64,000 nt of DNA from Paenibacillus_G sp049942825 (GCF_049942825.1 NZ_CP187970.1:7936001-8000000), one strand, 5' to 3'; positions 43,494 to 51,391 are shown, counted from the stretch's first letter. Numbers and translations are program-made. The notes: a model not told the origin generated them from the sequence alone.

Positions 43494-43991
43494 ATGCCCA
43501 CTCCCGTTCTGCCTATCACTCCCGCCATGCCGGAGGACCTGCCCTTCCTCTGGGATATGCTCTATGCCATGATTCATATTCCGGAGAACAAGCCTCCGAA
43601 AGAGGTGCTGCTCGCGGAGCCCGGCATCCGCGCCTGTCTGGACGGCTGGGGCCGTCCGGGGGACAGCGGCTGGATCGTCCGTACCGCGGAGGGCAAGCCG
43701 GCGGGCGCAGCCTGGTACAGGCTTCATACCGCAGAGCAGCCCGGCTACGGCTTCGTGGATGAGCGGACGCCGGAGCTCAGCGTCGCGGTCCTGCCAGGCC
43801 TCGAAGGCCAGGGGATCGGCACACAGCTGCTGCACCATCTGATATCGGAAGCGTCCAAGGCCGGTTATCCGGCACTCTCCCTCAGCGTCGATCCGTCCAA
43901 TGCCGCGCTGCGCCTGTATGAGCGGCTCGGCTTCGTGCGGGCGGGCGAGTCAGGCACCTCCTGGACGCTGCTGCTGAAGCTGCAGGGGTAG
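43494..43991 (+). CDS. GNAT family N-acetyltransferase
   Basis: 165-residue acetyltransferase. Motif A for acetyl-CoA binding is LSVAVLPGLEGQGIGTQLLHHLI, motif B is LSLSVDPSNAALRLYERLGFVRAG. AAAGGGGACCTGCCC precedes the ATG. The substrate cannot be told; the aromatic N-terminal part (LPFLWDMLYAMIHIPENKPP) resembles GNATs of unknown substrate in Bacillales. Confidence 0.9.
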   Translation: MPTPVLPITPAMPEDLPFLWDMLYAMIHIPENKPPKEVLLAEPGIRACLDGWGRPGDSGWIVRTAEGKPAGAAWYRLHTAEQPGYGFVDERTPELSVAVLPGLEGQGIGTQLLHHLISEASKAGYPALSLSVDPSNAALRLYERLGFVRAGESGTSWTLLLKLQG

Positions 43992-44011
43992 CATTGACAG
44001 GCGGCTCAATG

Positions 44012-44050
44012 AAAAAGGCCGGAACGGAGGGAATTACCTGCCGCCGGCCT
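44012..44050 (-). terminator. Intrinsic terminator of a short minus-strand transcript
   Basis: On the minus strand AGGCCGG pairs with CCGGCCT, followed by TTTTTC. No well-supported gene precedes it. At 44175-44180 there is AGGAGG eight bases before a TTG, which would open a frame into antisense of the GNAT gene, and another frame (44006-44227) closes at the terminator. Either a short peptide or a non-coding RNA is possible. The rest of 43992-44313 shows nothing. Confidence 0.55.
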
Positions 44051-44313
44051 CTTAGCATACAACCCCAGAAAACCCTGATCCGAATAGAACGGGGAATTAG
44101 AAGATATTTGCCATAGAGCTTCATGGAAGCCCGGCCAACCCACGTCTGTGCGGCTGTCAACTTCCTCTCCTCCTTTTTCGGAATGATATATCTCCATGAT
44201 AAACCAAAACTTACATTTATGGAACATTTATACAAACATTCTATCCCCCTCCCCGGAGAGACGCAAAAAGGCACCCTTACGGGTGCCTCCTGGTTCCGCG
44301 CCGATCCTGCCTC

Positions 44314-44859
44314 TTAGCGCAGATGCTGCGTTGTCGTCGTGGTGGTGTTATAGTCCGTATCGTACATATTCGCATTCAGCGAATTGTTCGAACGGAAGGT
44401 GCCGTACACCTCGTTATCGAGATCCGGACGGGAATCCACCAGCACGAGAATGTTCCCTTCTTTCACGTAGTTGTTGTACGTGTTAGCCTCGTCTTCCGGT
44501 ATCCCCATCCCGATCAGGCCGCCTACGACCCCGCCGGCACCGGCGCCTACAGCCGCACCCGTCAGCGCAGCTGCAATCGGACCTGCCGCGATGATCGGGC
44601 CTACGCCCGGGATGGCCAGCGCGCCGATCCCTGCCAGCAGGCCGGCGATTCCGCCGAGCGCACCGCCCGTCGCCGCACCGGTCGCCGCTCCCTCAGGCGC
44701 CTTCGTGCCCGTCGATTCGGACACCGCGCTGACGTCCTCTTTATCTCTGGCGATGACCGAAATATCATTCGAGCTGTACCCTTGGCGCTTCAACCCCTCA
44801 ATCGCTGCAATTGCTTCTTGTTCAGAACGAAATACGCCTACCAGTTTCTTTGCACTCAT
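44314..44859 (-). CDS. General stress protein 17M-like (YflT family)
   Basis: 181-residue protein. The N-terminal domain KKLVGVFRSEQEAIAAIEGLKRQGYSSNDISVIARDKED is the DUF/GSP17M family signature (PF11181). It is followed by a glycine/alanine-rich membrane-inserting region (GALGGIAGLLAGIGALAIPGVG... GAGAGGVVGGLIGMGIPEDEANTY), a short domain with ILVLVDSRPD, and a Thr/Asn tail. AAGGAGGGAATCACC precedes ATG 44859. Related Bacillus genes are stress-induced. No sigma-B promoter was seen, consistent with Paenibacilli lacking sigma-B. Confidence 0.88.
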   Translation of the reverse strand: MSAKKLVGVFRSEQEAIAAIEGLKRQGYSSNDISVIARDKEDVSAVSESTGTKAPEGAATGAATGGALGGIAGLLAGIGALAIPGVGPIIAAGPIAAALTGAAVGAGAGGVVGGLIGMGIPEDEANTYNNYVKEGNILVLVDSRPDLDNEVYGTFRSNNSLNANMYDTDYNTTTTTTQHLR

Positions 44860-45115
44860 GGTGATTCCCTCCTTGGTATAGCTGACCCGGTGTGCGGGCC
44901 GCCTCAACATGTAAGGGCTTGTACACCAGAAGCTCCAGTAAGTCTGGCTGCTCCGGCGCAAGCGCTGGTTTGTCTTGCCGCTGCATAACTGTATTAACCT
45001 CGCCCCGGCCCAGCGAAACGGACAACCCTGCTTTAAGGCACCTGGAAGCGGATATGCTATAATAAGGAACAGCACTCAACTGTACACACCAACCCACTTA
45101 CACGCGGAGGAATCC

Positions 45116-45586
45116 ATGCTGACTTTTGAACAAAAGCTCGCGGTGATCGAGAGCTTCCCTGAACTGAAACGCAAAGACGTCTCTCTTGGACGCATCAACT
45201 TCCATTACGATGAGAGCGCCCAGGACAAGAAGGTCGTCGTGTACCATCTGCACCCGAACGGCAACGGCTTCGTCTATGCCGGTTCGATCGAAGGCTATGA
45301 TACGGACGAGCGCGGCCTTGTCAATATCCGGGACTTCGAAGAGGATGCGCTGCGCAGCCTGATCAAGGGCTCGATCCAATCCCTGGCCCCGAGGTCCGCG
45401 GCCGAACAGGCAGTGGGCGCCAGCTCCAAGGACGAGCGGTGGATGAATTCGGAGGGCCAGACCCTCTCCCTCATCTTCGAGGATGAGCTGTGGTATGTCT
45501 ACTCCGGACTGAATCTGGAATCCGCATACGAGACTTATGAAGAAGCGGTCGAGTATCTCAAGGAAGAAGGCTTCTCCCGCCGCTGA
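45116..45586 (+). CDS. Hypothetical protein, 156 aa
   Basis: Starts MLTFEQKLAVIESFPELKRK after GCGGAGGAATCC. It is soluble and acidic, with a beta-rich N-terminal half (GRINFHYDES, KKVVVYHLHPNGNGFVYAGSIEGYD) and a C-terminal part with TLSLIFEDELWYVYSGLNLESAYETYEEAVEYLKEEGF. It looks like a compact alpha-beta fold conserved in Paenibacillus as hypothetical. A 21-bp terminator follows. No function assigned. Confidence 0.65.
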   Translation: MLTFEQKLAVIESFPELKRKDVSLGRINFHYDESAQDKKVVVYHLHPNGNGFVYAGSIEGYDTDERGLVNIRDFEEDALRSLIKGSIQSLAPRSAAEQAVGASSKDERWMNSEGQTLSLIFEDELWYVYSGLNLESAYETYEEAVEYLKEEGFSRR

Positions 45587-45637
45587 TCGAGTTCCGCAAG
45601 CGGAGGATACGCCGGCTTGACAGAGCGTCCTGCCCGC

Positions 45638-45683
45638 AAGCACAGAAAAGCACGAAGCAGCCGCTTCGTGCTTTTCTGTGCTT
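45638..45683. terminator. Perfect 21-bp bidirectional terminator
   Basis: Left arm 45638-45658 and right arm 45663-45683 are exact reverse complements around AGCC. It separates two convergent genes. Confidence 0.9.
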
Positions 45684-45714
45684 GGGGCGCGAATCCCTTC
45701 GCACCGGAGGGACT

Positions 45715-46119
45715 CTATGCCCCCTGCCGTGGTGTAGAGATCTGCCACTGCACCCCATAGCGGTCCCTGACGCGCCCGAAGAGCGCCCCCCAGAACACCA
45801 TCTCGAGAGGCATGAGAATCTCGCCTCCTGCCGCCAAACCCTCAAACGCCCGCCGGGCCTCGTCTTCCTTCGGGAACTCCAGGTTCAGATCGAGGGCGCT
45901 GCCCCGCACGACCGGCCCCCGTATCACATCGGCCAGATAGAAGAGCAGCCCGGCGGCTTCCAGCTCCAGATGCATGGCCTTCTCCTGATCTTCGCCGCTG
46001 CCGAAGCCTCCTTCCCCATAAGTCATCACCGCGTTAATCTTTCCGCCCAGCGCTTCCGCATAGAAAGCCGCCTGCCGCCGTACATCTTCTCCGTACATAT
46101 AAGGGCGAAGTACCGCCAT
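45715..46119 (-). CDS. VOC/glyoxalase-fold protein (PhnB-like)
   Basis: 134-residue protein of the PhnB-like part of the VOC superfamily. Family marks: VLRPYMYGEDVRRQAAFYAEALGGKI, AMHLELEAAGLLFYLADV, FWGALFGRVRDRYGVQWQIS (the closing GxxxDxFGxxW-type motif). GGAGGAGATAAGG precedes the ATG. Such proteins bind small ligands or confer resistance; this one is unassigned. Confidence 0.87.
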   Translation of the reverse strand: MAVLRPYMYGEDVRRQAAFYAEALGGKINAVMTYGEGGFGSGEDQEKAMHLELEAAGLLFYLADVIRGPVVRGSALDLNLEFPKEDEARRAFEGLAAGGEILMPLEMVFWGALFGRVRDRYGVQWQISTPRQGA

Positions 46120-46355
46120 CCTTATCTCCTCCTTTGGAGTCTTCTCTCAAAACATCCAAGCCGTTCCTTACCGCCAAGCTTGTTCCCACTCCATCGTTCC
46201 CGCGACCCATCGTGGATATTCCGGGCGCCCGCATCCGCCGCTTTTCCTGCCGTCCGCTTCCACCCCTCTTGCTCCCCTGCCGCCACAAGAACAGTCCGGC
46301 TTGCGAATGCTGTATCATGCAGCAACACCACCGTCTATCCCCTGCTGGGAGGCAG

Positions 46356-46391
46356 TCGAAACTTCCCACATAATATGATACAATATGTATC
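46356..46391 (+). promoter_or_regulatory. ABC exporter promoter with GATACAANNNGTATC operator
   Basis: TCGAAA (46356-46361), 17 bases, TACAAT (46379-46384) fit a vegetative promoter. The palindrome GATACAATATGTATC (46377-46391; TGATAC...GTATCA with outer bases) covers the -10 box. The same element occurs twice before the RiPP precursor gene. The rest of 46120-46355 shows no gene. Confidence 0.75.
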
Positions 46392-46433
46392 AAAAGCAAC
46401 AAGTGCACTTATTTCCTTCCGGAGGCTTCCGAT

Positions 46434-48233
46434 ATGCAGCGAAACCAATGGGCGCTGGCCCGTCGATATCTTCCCTTTATCCGCCCCCATCTGCCCTTGA
46501 CCGGCGCCATTGTCGGGATCGGCATCCTGCAGCTGGGCGTCTCCCTCGCCACTCCCTGGATGACCAAAATCATCATCGACCACATCCTCGTCCAGCGTGA
46601 CGGCACCTGGAGCCTCGGAGGGGCCATGACCGTGCTCGGCGTCGCCTTCGCCCTCGGCATCGTCCTGCAGTTCATCAGGGGCCTGTTCACCGCAAGCCTC
46701 TGGGTCCGTACGGTCCGCGATCTGCGCAGCCGGCTGTACCGGCATCTGCAGACCCTCCCGCCCGGCTATTATGACAGCCGCCAGGCCGGGGCCATCGCTT
46801 CCCGGATCACCTCGGACGTCGAGGGAGCCCAGCGGCTCATCAGCGGAGGGGCGCTGCAGCTCATCGTCGATGGGCTCATCGTCCTCTTCGCCGGCGTCAT
46901 GGTCCTGTATCTGCAGTGGAAGCTGGCGCTGCTCTGCCTCGCCATCCTCCCCTTGTATTACCTGACCTTCCGCCGGTTCAACGGCCGGATCCGCGCCGCC
47001 TGGCGGGAGGTTCACGCGCGTATGGAGAAGCTGTCCGGCGATGCCGTGGAGCGCCTCGCCGGCGTCCGGATCGTACAGGCCTTTGGCCGGGAGCAGGCCG
47101 AACGGCTGCGGTTCGAAGCGCAGTCCGGCGGGCACACCGAGGAAGCGCGGAAGGCGTTCTTCCTCTCGAACGTGTTCGGCCGCATGAACCAAGCCTACAG
47201 TGAAGCCGGCAAGTGGCTCATCTGGTTCGCCGGGGCGCTGTTCGTCCTGCAGGGAGAGCTCACGATCGGGGGGCTGGTCGCCTTCCAGGCCTACCTCGGA
47301 CAGCTCTACGGGCCGATCTACCGGTTCTCCGAGCTCAATGTGACGATCCAGACGGCGCTTGCGCACATCGAGCGGATCTTCGAGGTGCTGGATACCGAAC
47401 CCGAGATCCGTTCGAAGCCCGACGCCCTGCCGGTGACCTCTTGTCAAGGGGACATCCGCTTCGAGAACGTGGCCTTCGGCTACCGCAGCGGTGAGGAGGA
47501 TGAGCTGCACGAAGTGCTGCACGACATTACCTTCCAAGCGCGGCCGGGCCAAGTCATCGCCCTGGTCGGCCCCAGCGGGGCAGGCAAGTCAACGCTCGTC
47601 CAGCTGCTGCCCCGCTTCTATGATCCGCTGCGCGGGCGCATCCTGATCGACGGCACAGACCTCCGCGATTACCGGCTCGAGGACATCCGGGCGCAGATGG
47701 CCGTCGTCCTGCAGGACAACACCCTGTTCTCCGGGACGGTGTACGAGAACATCGCCTACGGCCGGCCGGAGGCCTCCATGGAGGAGATCCGGGCAGCCGC
47801 CGCGGCCGCCAATGCCCACAGCTTCATCTCCGCATGGGAAGCCGGCTACGACACCCTCGTCGGCGAACGGGGATTGCGCCTCTCCGGCGGCCAGAAGCAG
47901 CGGATCGCCATCGCCCGGGCGCTGCTCAAGGATCCGCGGATTCTCATTCTCGACGAAGCGACTTCCGCCCTGGATGCCGAATCGGAAGCGCTGGTTACCG
48001 GCGCGCTCGAAGAGCTGATGCGCGACCGTACGACGATCATCATCGCCCACCGGCTCGCGACCGTCGTGCGGGCCGACCTCATTCTCGTCATGAACCACGG
48101 CCGCATCGTGGACCGCGGAACGCACCAGGAGCTGCTCCAGCGCTCCGGCTTATACCGGGAGCTCTACGAGAAGCAGCTGCAGGCCATGAAGGCGGAGGCC
48201 TTCAGCGGCCTGGAGGAGGCTTCCACCGCCTAG
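46434..48233 (+). CDS. ABC exporter, fused membrane and ATPase domains
   Basis: 599-residue type IV (MsbA/BmrA-like) ABC exporter working as a homodimer. Six-helix membrane domain to about residue 310, then ATPase: Walker A GPSGAGKSTLVQLL, signature LSGGQKQRIAIARALL, Walker B ILILDEATSALD. No N-terminal C39 peptidase. Start 46434 follows CCGGAGGCTTCCGAT. In paeninodin-type lasso clusters an ABC exporter of this type secretes the peptide. This gene converges on the RiPP operon and shares its operator, so it is the likely peptide exporter or immunity pump. Lipid or drug export is the alternative. Confidence 0.92.
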   Translation: MQRNQWALARRYLPFIRPHLPLTGAIVGIGILQLGVSLATPWMTKIIIDHILVQRDGTWSLGGAMTVLGVAFALGIVLQFIRGLFTASLWVRTVRDLRSRLYRHLQTLPPGYYDSRQAGAIASRITSDVEGAQRLISGGALQLIVDGLIVLFAGVMVLYLQWKLALLCLAILPLYYLTFRRFNGRIRAAWREVHARMEKLSGDAVERLAGVRIVQAFGREQAERLRFEAQSGGHTEEARKAFFLSNVFGRMNQAYSEAGKWLIWFAGALFVLQGELTIGGLVAFQAYLGQLYGPIYRFSELNVTIQTALAHIERIFEVLDTEPEIRSKPDALPVTSCQGDIRFENVAFGYRSGEEDELHEVLHDITFQARPGQVIALVGPSGAGKSTLVQLLPRFYDPLRGRILIDGTDLRDYRLEDIRAQMAVVLQDNTLFSGTVYENIAYGRPEASMEEIRAAAAAANAHSFISAWEAGYDTLVGERGLRLSGGQKQRIAIARALLKDPRILILDEATSALDAESEALVTGALEELMRDRTTIIIAHRLATVVRADLILVMNHGRIVDRGTHQELLQRSGLYRELYEKQLQAMKAEAFSGLEEASTA

Positions 48234-48249
48234 CCGCGCAAATACAGTC

Positions 48250-48283
48250 AGGCCGCCCCATCCGTGGGGCGGCCTTGTTCTTT
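48250..48283 (+). terminator. Intrinsic terminator of the ABC exporter gene
   Basis: AGGCCGCCCCA pairs with TGGGGCGGCCT around TCCG, followed by TGTTCTTT. Confidence 0.85.
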
Positions 48284-48393
48284 CATCTATTCCCCTTATC
48301 CACTGCACATGCACGACCCAGGACAAGCCGTCTCCGGCGCAGCCCCATCCCCACTTTCGTACCTTCCTCCAACCTACAAAGAAGAGGCCCTCG

Positions 48394-48858
48394 TCAGCCA
48401 GGGGTTACCCGGCGGCGCAGAGCCTCCTTGGTGCGCAGCATCCGCCGCACGAGCACAGGGATCCAGCGCAGGTTCATCACCCACTCGCCCCACATCCGGC
48501 AGAAGCCTTCATCCGGACGATAGAGCCTGCTCCTGCGCCGGATCGACGTCAGGCGGCCAAGCACGTGCTCCTCCGGTACAGGGATGTCGAACCGCACATT
48601 GGCATCGCCGCGGAAGAGCAGCAGGCCTGCCCCATCCCGTCCGTAGTACCGGTGGCCGATCAGTTCACCGCCGGCCCCGCGGAACAGGACGATATCCCCG
48701 GGATGCAGCTCACCGGGCCGAACGGGGCTGAACGTGCAGCGGCTGCCTTCACGGATCAGCGGGAACATGCTGTCGCCCCGCGAGGGCAGCTCGATCTCCC
48801 GGCCGGCTTCGACCAGGCGCCCGATCATCGAGAGGGCGGCCGGATCAGCCCGCCGCAC
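48394..48858 (-). CDS. S24/S26 (SipW-like) peptidase of the RiPP cluster
   Basis: 154-residue serine peptidase-like protein. The nucleophile box is ELPSRGDSMFPLIREGSRC (SMxP), then DIVLFRGAGGELIGHRYYGRDG with the His of Ser/His (SipW/ER-type) signal peptidases, and LLLFRGDANVRFD (the GDAN motif). Unlike signal peptidases it has no N-terminal membrane anchor. It starts with GTG 48858, inside the last codons of the PqqD gene. Last gene of the operon; a candidate for removing the precursor's leader. Not a common part of characterised lasso clusters as far as I know. Confidence 0.82.
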   Translation of the reverse strand: MRRADPAALSMIGRLVEAGREIELPSRGDSMFPLIREGSRCTFSPVRPGELHPGDIVLFRGAGGELIGHRYYGRDGAGLLLFRGDANVRFDIPVPEEHVLGRLTSIRRRSRLYRPDEGFCRMWGEWVMNLRWIPVLVRRMLRTKEALRRRVTPG

Positions 48859-49129
48859 GTTCGATCAGCCCTGCGCCGAGCAGGCCTTCCACGAAGCGCT
48901 CGACATCGCCGCGCACGTCAGCGCCGCCGGCGTCGTATTCCGCTTCGATGCGTTCCACGATAGCCGCAAGCGGCGCCCCCTCCCCGATCAGGGTCCAGAT
49001 GCGGCCGCCCATCGGGTTCAGCTTTGTCACGCGGAGCGAGGAGCTGTCCATGATCAGGAACTCGCCGTCCATCTCCATCCCTTCAAGATGAGGGGCACAT
49101 TTATACGTACTCTGCAGCAGGCTGCTCAT
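48845..49129 (-). CDS. PqqD family peptide-recognition protein (RRE, lasso B1-like)
   Basis: 94-residue stand-alone RiPP recognition element: YKCAPHLEGMEMDGEFLIMDSSSLRVTKLNPMGGRIWTLI followed by the winged-helix part with EAEYDAGGADVRGDVERFVEGLLGAGLI. This is the PqqD/B1 fold that binds leader peptides. GGAGGGAGATTACCC precedes ATG 49129. It overlaps both neighbours (the kinase by 29 bases and the peptidase by 14), so the three are translated as a block. Confidence 0.9.
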   Translation of the reverse strand: MSSLLQSTYKCAPHLEGMEMDGEFLIMDSSSLRVTKLNPMGGRIWTLIGEGAPLAAIVERIEAEYDAGGADVRGDVERFVEGLLGAGLIERAAG

Positions 49130-49937
49130 GGGTAATCTCCCTCCAGAACTTGTCGTTTTTCTGAAAATACAGCTCGTAGAACGGCACCTTCTCCACGAAA
49201 GTCCGGCACATGGAGATCACCTTTGCCGTTTCCTGCGGATCGTAATGCCAGTAGAAGATCGTGCGCATGAGGTACATCAGCGCCTGTGCGGAACGGATGC
49301 CCTCACGCTTGATCTCGAGCGACTGACGCAGCAGGTGATACCCCTTCAGCTCACAGTTCAGGGTGCGTTCGTCCGCATTCCACACGGAATCGCTGCGGAA
49401 CGGGGAGTTATATACCCGGACCCCGTCCGGTGCGACGCGGATCAGTGCCGCTTCGTCGGACAGTACAGGCCGGGGACGGGACAGCAGGGCGGCAGTGGAT
49501 TTGCCGGCGCCGGACTGTCCAGCGAAGAGATAAGCGGAGGCCCCCTGCGCAATACAGGAGGAATGGGTCATGAGCCCCCATCCGCGGTGGGCGATAAAGC
49601 CGCTGTAGAGCAGCATCAAGGCGTGGTTCAAGGCAAAATCGTTATGTACCGCCACCTGCGCGCGGCGGAAGTCACGGCTTACCGTCAGCAGGTAATCACC
49701 GCGGTCGTAGCGTATGCTTTCTGCATCCTGCGTAATCTCCACGTCATAGCTTTGGAACGGCTGCCCGTAAGGAGCGCTTACCGTAATATGCAGGTCGGGC
49801 TGCTCCGTCACAGGGGATTCCGGGGGAATGACGGAGGCGGAGAATTTGGGTACCGCCCAGTCCAGCAGACTGCCTGCGGGAAGTTCCATGATGAGCCGGT
49901 GTTCGGCAATCTCAAAATAGAGGGTCTGCATCAGCAT
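49101..49937 (-). CDS. HPr-kinase-like peptide kinase of the RiPP cluster
   Basis: 278-residue protein with the HprK P-loop fold: YLFAGQSGAGKSTAALLSRPRPVLSDEAALIRV, with Walker A followed by the short loop and SDE that replace the kinase/phosphorylase end. An upstream HRGWGLMTHSSCI carries a His-rich strand seen in this subfamily. In paeninodin and pseudomycoidin clusters homologous kinases phosphorylate the precursor's side chains (Ser). The HPr-specific and bidirectional features of HprK are missing. AGGAGGAGGCCTT precedes the ATG. Its likely substrate here is the 39-residue precursor. Often mis-annotated as aldolase. Confidence 0.85.
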   Translation of the reverse strand: MLMQTLYFEIAEHRLIMELPAGSLLDWAVPKFSASVIPPESPVTEQPDLHITVSAPYGQPFQSYDVEITQDAESIRYDRGDYLLTVSRDFRRAQVAVHNDFALNHALMLLYSGFIAHRGWGLMTHSSCIAQGASAYLFAGQSGAGKSTAALLSRPRPVLSDEAALIRVAPDGVRVYNSPFRSDSVWNADERTLNCELKGYHLLRQSLEIKREGIRSAQALMYLMRTIFYWHYDPQETAKVISMCRTFVEKVPFYELYFQKNDKFWREITHEQPAAEYV

Positions 49938-49952
49938 AAGGCCTCCTCCTTC

Positions 49953-51044
49953 TTATGGGCTTCGCCGTTTGAGCAGGGAGCTCACACGGTATTTGTACAG
50001 GTGCAGCATGCCTTGGAACCGCCCGGTCCCTTGGTAGGCCGCATGCTGTACGGGGGTGGCGGTGCGGGGCGGAAAAAACACATGGCGCAGGTGTGCCGCC
50101 CGCTGGCGGTTCGTATCCATGTACAGCAGCGGGAACAGCAGCAGATAGGCATAGTAGCCCGCGTTCTGCCGCTTGAGCATGTAGTCCCGCACGAGACGGT
50201 CGCTCCAGAACACCGGAGGCGGCCGGTCCGGCAGAGGGAACCTTGCGGCCAGCTGCGGATAGAGGCGGTACACGACCGACAGCGCGGTCAGCAGCCGTCC
50301 CCGTGTCCCTTCGCGGGAAGCCGTGAGCCACAGCTCTTCCCAGCGCAGGCCGTCTCCGTGATACACCAGCAGGTGCGCCATATCGATCATATGCTTGTAC
50401 GTCAGCTTATCCTTGATGCCGTGAAGGCAGAGGGTGTAGAAGGTCTCCTGCAGCGGAAGCTCCCGGACGAAGGCATAACCCTCCGCCGGCTGCGAGCAGG
50501 CCCACAGGCGGGAGATATCGATCTCGGCGGTCGTTTCGAAGCCGATACTGTGATGCAGCTCCACCCCCAGCTTATGGCCCCCAAGACTTTTATAATAAGA
50601 AATATGGTGGATCTCCAGCTCATCCTTCTCCAGGAAGCCCGCAGCATTGGCAAGCGCCACAGCGCGGTCCATCTCTTCGGGAGGCACAAGCAGGTCAATG
50701 TCGCTCGTCTGCCGGGCCGCAGCATGGCCGAAATACCGCTCGGCAAGCCGGACCCCCTTCAGCGCAATGACCCGCACGCCCGCCTCCTCGAAGCGCGCCA
50801 GCAGCCCGCTAAGCTCTCTGCGGATCAGCAGGCTGTGGTACAGGACGCGGTCAGCCTTGCCCTTCAGTGCCTCTTGGGAGGCGGCAGGCAGCCGGGCCCA
50901 CTTCCCGCTGCGCTTGAGCTCGTGGTAGATGTAAGCGGACAAGGAAAAAAAGGCGGCATCCTCAAGCAGCGCCTGCTGCTCGGCTTTCTCTGCCGGCCAG
51001 TAGAGATCTTCCGTATATAGGGAACGAAGAAACTCGGTTAACAT
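49953..51044 (-). CDS. Nucleotidyltransferase family protein of the RiPP cluster
   Basis: 363-residue protein of the PF14907 nucleotidyltransferase type. The catalytic motif is HAAARQTSDIDLLVPPEEMDRAVAL (GS/T-SDIDL acidic pair), followed by LEIHHISYYKSLGGHKLGVELHHSI with a third acidic strand, then helical parts including YKHMIDMAHLLVYHGD. Homologues (PsmN in the pseudomycoidin cluster) modify the phosphorylated lasso peptide. ATG 51044 follows GGGGGCTGCCGATGCG; an upstream TTG at 51116 is the alternative. Acts after the kinase in the proposed pathway. The donor is unknown. Confidence 0.82.
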   Translation of the reverse strand: MLTEFLRSLYTEDLYWPAEKAEQQALLEDAAFFSLSAYIYHELKRSGKWARLPAASQEALKGKADRVLYHSLLIRRELSGLLARFEEAGVRVIALKGVRLAERYFGHAAARQTSDIDLLVPPEEMDRAVALANAAGFLEKDELEIHHISYYKSLGGHKLGVELHHSIGFETTAEIDISRLWACSQPAEGYAFVRELPLQETFYTLCLHGIKDKLTYKHMIDMAHLLVYHGDGLRWEELWLTASREGTRGRLLTALSVVYRLYPQLAARFPLPDRPPPVFWSDRLVRDYMLKRQNAGYYAYLLLFPLLYMDTNRQRAAHLRHVFFPPRTATPVQHAAYQGTGRFQGMLHLYKYRVSSLLKRRSP

Positions 51045-51124
51045 CGCATCGGCAGCCCCCTTCCGGAACGCCAGCCCGGCCCTTCGGCCGGACCGTGTTC
51101 TGGCAAGCGTAAGCAAGTGTGAGC

Positions 51125-51141
51125 GGCGGAGATCCTCCGCC
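51125..51141. promoter_or_regulatory. Stem-loop between precursor and nucleotidyltransferase genes
   Basis: GGCGGAG-ATC-CTCCGCC, a perfect 7-bp stem 12 bases past the precursor stop, without a U tail. Typical position of a partial terminator or mRNA-end stabiliser that lets the precursor be made in excess over the enzymes. Confidence 0.6.
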
Positions 51142-51152
51142 TTCGTGCTGTC

Positions 51153-51272
51153 TTAGTCGCAGTGAGGATTCTTGTCGCCTGCAGGGCCGCTGCAAACGTG
51201 CGAAGGAATCGTCTCGAACGTGATGTCCTGCTGCTCCATGATTTGTGGGGCGGTGTACGGCTGCTTGTTCAT
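51153..51272 (-). CDS. RiPP precursor peptide, 39 aa
   Basis: Short gene with GAGGTGATTCT before the ATG, first in the operon. The leader has Y6-T-A-P9-Q-I11 followed by T18 and T21, close to the YxxPxL...T leader motif bound by the B1/PqqD element in lasso systems. The C-terminal part reads CSGPAGDKNPHCD (27-39): two Cys, Ser24 and Ser28, Asp33 and Asp39, and a Gly/Pro-rich loop. No Thr stands at -2 of a residue that would put Asp33 at ring position 7-9, so a classical lasso fold is unlikely. Small size, position and neighbours make it the substrate of the kinase, nucleotidyltransferase and peptidase. Confidence 0.85.
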   Translation of the reverse strand: MNKQPYTAPQIMEQQDITFETIPSHVCSGPAGDKNPHCD

Positions 51273-51322
51273 AGAATCACCTCATTTTGGTAAGAATGAC
51301 GGAGCCCAGCTCCTAAGTCAAT

Positions 51323-51351
51323 ACTATAAGATACAATTCGTATCACGTAAA
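51323..51351 (-). promoter_or_regulatory. RiPP operon promoter with operator copy 1 in the spacer
   Basis: On the minus strand TTTACG (-35; plus-strand 51346-51351), 17 bases, TATAGT (-10; 51323-51328). The 15-bp palindrome GATACAATTCGTATC (51330-51344) exactly fills the spacer. The start codon is about 50 bases downstream. Confidence 0.75.
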
Positions 51352-51391
51352 GGCTCAAAAAATTGGACCAACCGACACGGACAGATAATTT

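Noticed and set aside
49128..51020. 630-codon plus-strand frame across the RiPP operon
   Set aside because: Antisense shadow; the minus-strand genes have motifs, overlaps and ribosome binding sites.
51153..51272. Classical lasso peptide with Asp33 as ring acceptor
   Set aside because: No Thr at -2 for ring sizes 7-9 and no cyclase gene in the operon.
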